Shown piece after piece: positions 8,379 to 8,591 of a DNA stretch of 8,591 nucleotides; the stretch's first letter is position 1; each line of letters starts with the position of its first letter. The position numbers were made by a program, and so were the translations under genes. The stretch spans positions 1 to 8,591 of the forward strand of contig QQUM01000837.1 in NCBI GenBank assembly GCA_008501545.1, in the 5' to 3' direction. The notes below the pieces were generated by a model that was given only the letters and a program-made list of their open reading frames with translations, searched no databases and was not told where the DNA came from. The stretch comes from Calditrichota bacterium. Lineage in GTDB: Bacteria > Zhuqueibacterota > Zhuqueibacteria > Zhuqueibacterales > Geothermadaptataceae.

Positions 8379-8405
8379 GCCCTGATTTGAGTATAAAATC
8401 AGGGC
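8379..8405 (-). terminator. Rho-independent-type terminator after ino1
   Basis: A perfect 10-bp inverted repeat, GCCCTGATTT and AAATCAGGGC, with a 7-nt loop. On the minus strand it begins 15 nt after the ino1 stop codon and is followed by TTCTTTCT, a pyrimidine-rich, imperfect U tail. It lies 21 nt upstream of the MATE TTG start, so it also forms part of the MATE leader. Position and stem strength support a terminator; the weak U tract leaves room for partial read-through into MATE. Confidence 0.72.
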
Positions 8406-8420
8406 AATTTATGGTGTTTA

Positions 8421-8591
8421 TCAGTCGTAATATTCAAGGCCAAGGTGCGTAATCAGGTCTTCACCTTTCAGATGACGCAGCGTATTTTTCAGCTTCATCA
8501 ATTGTATGAAAATATCATGTTCAGGATAAAGGTCCTTGGCAACCATCGGGCTTTTATAGTAAAATGACAGCCACTCCTGGATGCCGTGCAT
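8421..8591 (-). CDS. ino1: Inositol-3-phosphate synthase, C-terminal fragment (5' end cut by window edge)
   Basis: The last 56 residues of a longer protein; the window ends at an in-frame ATG that is most likely an internal Met, since the matching region is at the very C-terminus of the family. By memory-based alignment, WLSFYYKSP followed about 20 residues later by LMKLKNTLRHL corresponds to LSxxxKAP and the later ENxLR segment in yeast Ino1 and human ISYNA1, in the same order and spacing. The enzyme converts glucose-6-phosphate to myo-inositol-3-phosphate with NAD in the cytoplasm, the first step towards inositol lipids and other inositol compounds. The catalytic and NAD-binding parts lie outside the window, so the call rests on this tail alone. 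The gene ends just before a terminator hairpin. Confidence 0.7.
   Translation of the reverse strand: MHGIQEWLSFYYKSPMVAKDLYPEHDIFIQLMKLKNTLRHLKGEDLITHLGLEYYD

Noticed and set aside
7972..8385. 137-codon plus-strand open frame opposite the MATE gene
   Set aside because: It is antisense to clear MATE coding sequence and crosses into the hairpin; the product shows no recognisable family features.

Overview
The window is a compact block of chromosomal housekeeping genes, all on the minus strand, with almost no non-coding DNA. In transcription order (right to left) it holds: the C-terminal end of an inositol-3-phosphate synthase, a MATE-family efflux protein, thymidylate kinase (tmk), a C-terminal processing protease of family S41, pyruvate phosphate dikinase (ppdK), a MtnX-like HAD phosphatase, and a CCA-adding tRNA nucleotidyltransferase that runs off the left edge. 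I see no rRNA, tRNA, CRISPR array, insertion sequence, phage gene or other sign of mobile DNA.

The base composition is moderate in GC. The CCA enzyme has an early GGxVRD / KDID core followed by an HD domain. The protease is of the roughly 560-residue, N-terminally anchored type. The inositol-phosphate synthase end resembles the eukaryote-like branch. Together these suggest a bacterium of the Bacteroidota/Chlorobiota/Ignavibacteriota/Calditrichota (FCB) neighbourhood. This is inference from protein style, and I cannot name a genus.

Layout: three transcription blocks can be proposed. (1) ino1 ends at 8421 and is followed at once by a strong terminator-like hairpin (8379-8405). (2) The MATE gene, tmk and the protease gene form a tight run: 8 nt separate MATE from tmk, and tmk and the protease gene overlap by 4 nt (ATGA). 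ppdK follows after 46 nt with its own clear Shine-Dalgarno sequence and ends in a second hairpin (1847-1877). (3) The MtnX-like gene and the CCA gene overlap by 41 nt out of frame. Both hairpins sit only about 17-21 nt upstream of the next start codon, so the expression of the MATE and mtnX-like genes depends on read-through or on promoters overlapping the hairpins.

The genes do not form one pathway. They cover inositol phosphate synthesis, small-molecule export, dTTP supply, periplasmic proteolysis, the PEP/pyruvate node, a small-molecule phosphatase and tRNA 3' end maturation. I find no convincing undescribed system. The points worth a second look are the hairpins beside start codons, the TTG start of the MATE gene, the long mtnX-cca overlap and the real substrate of the MtnX-like phosphatase.
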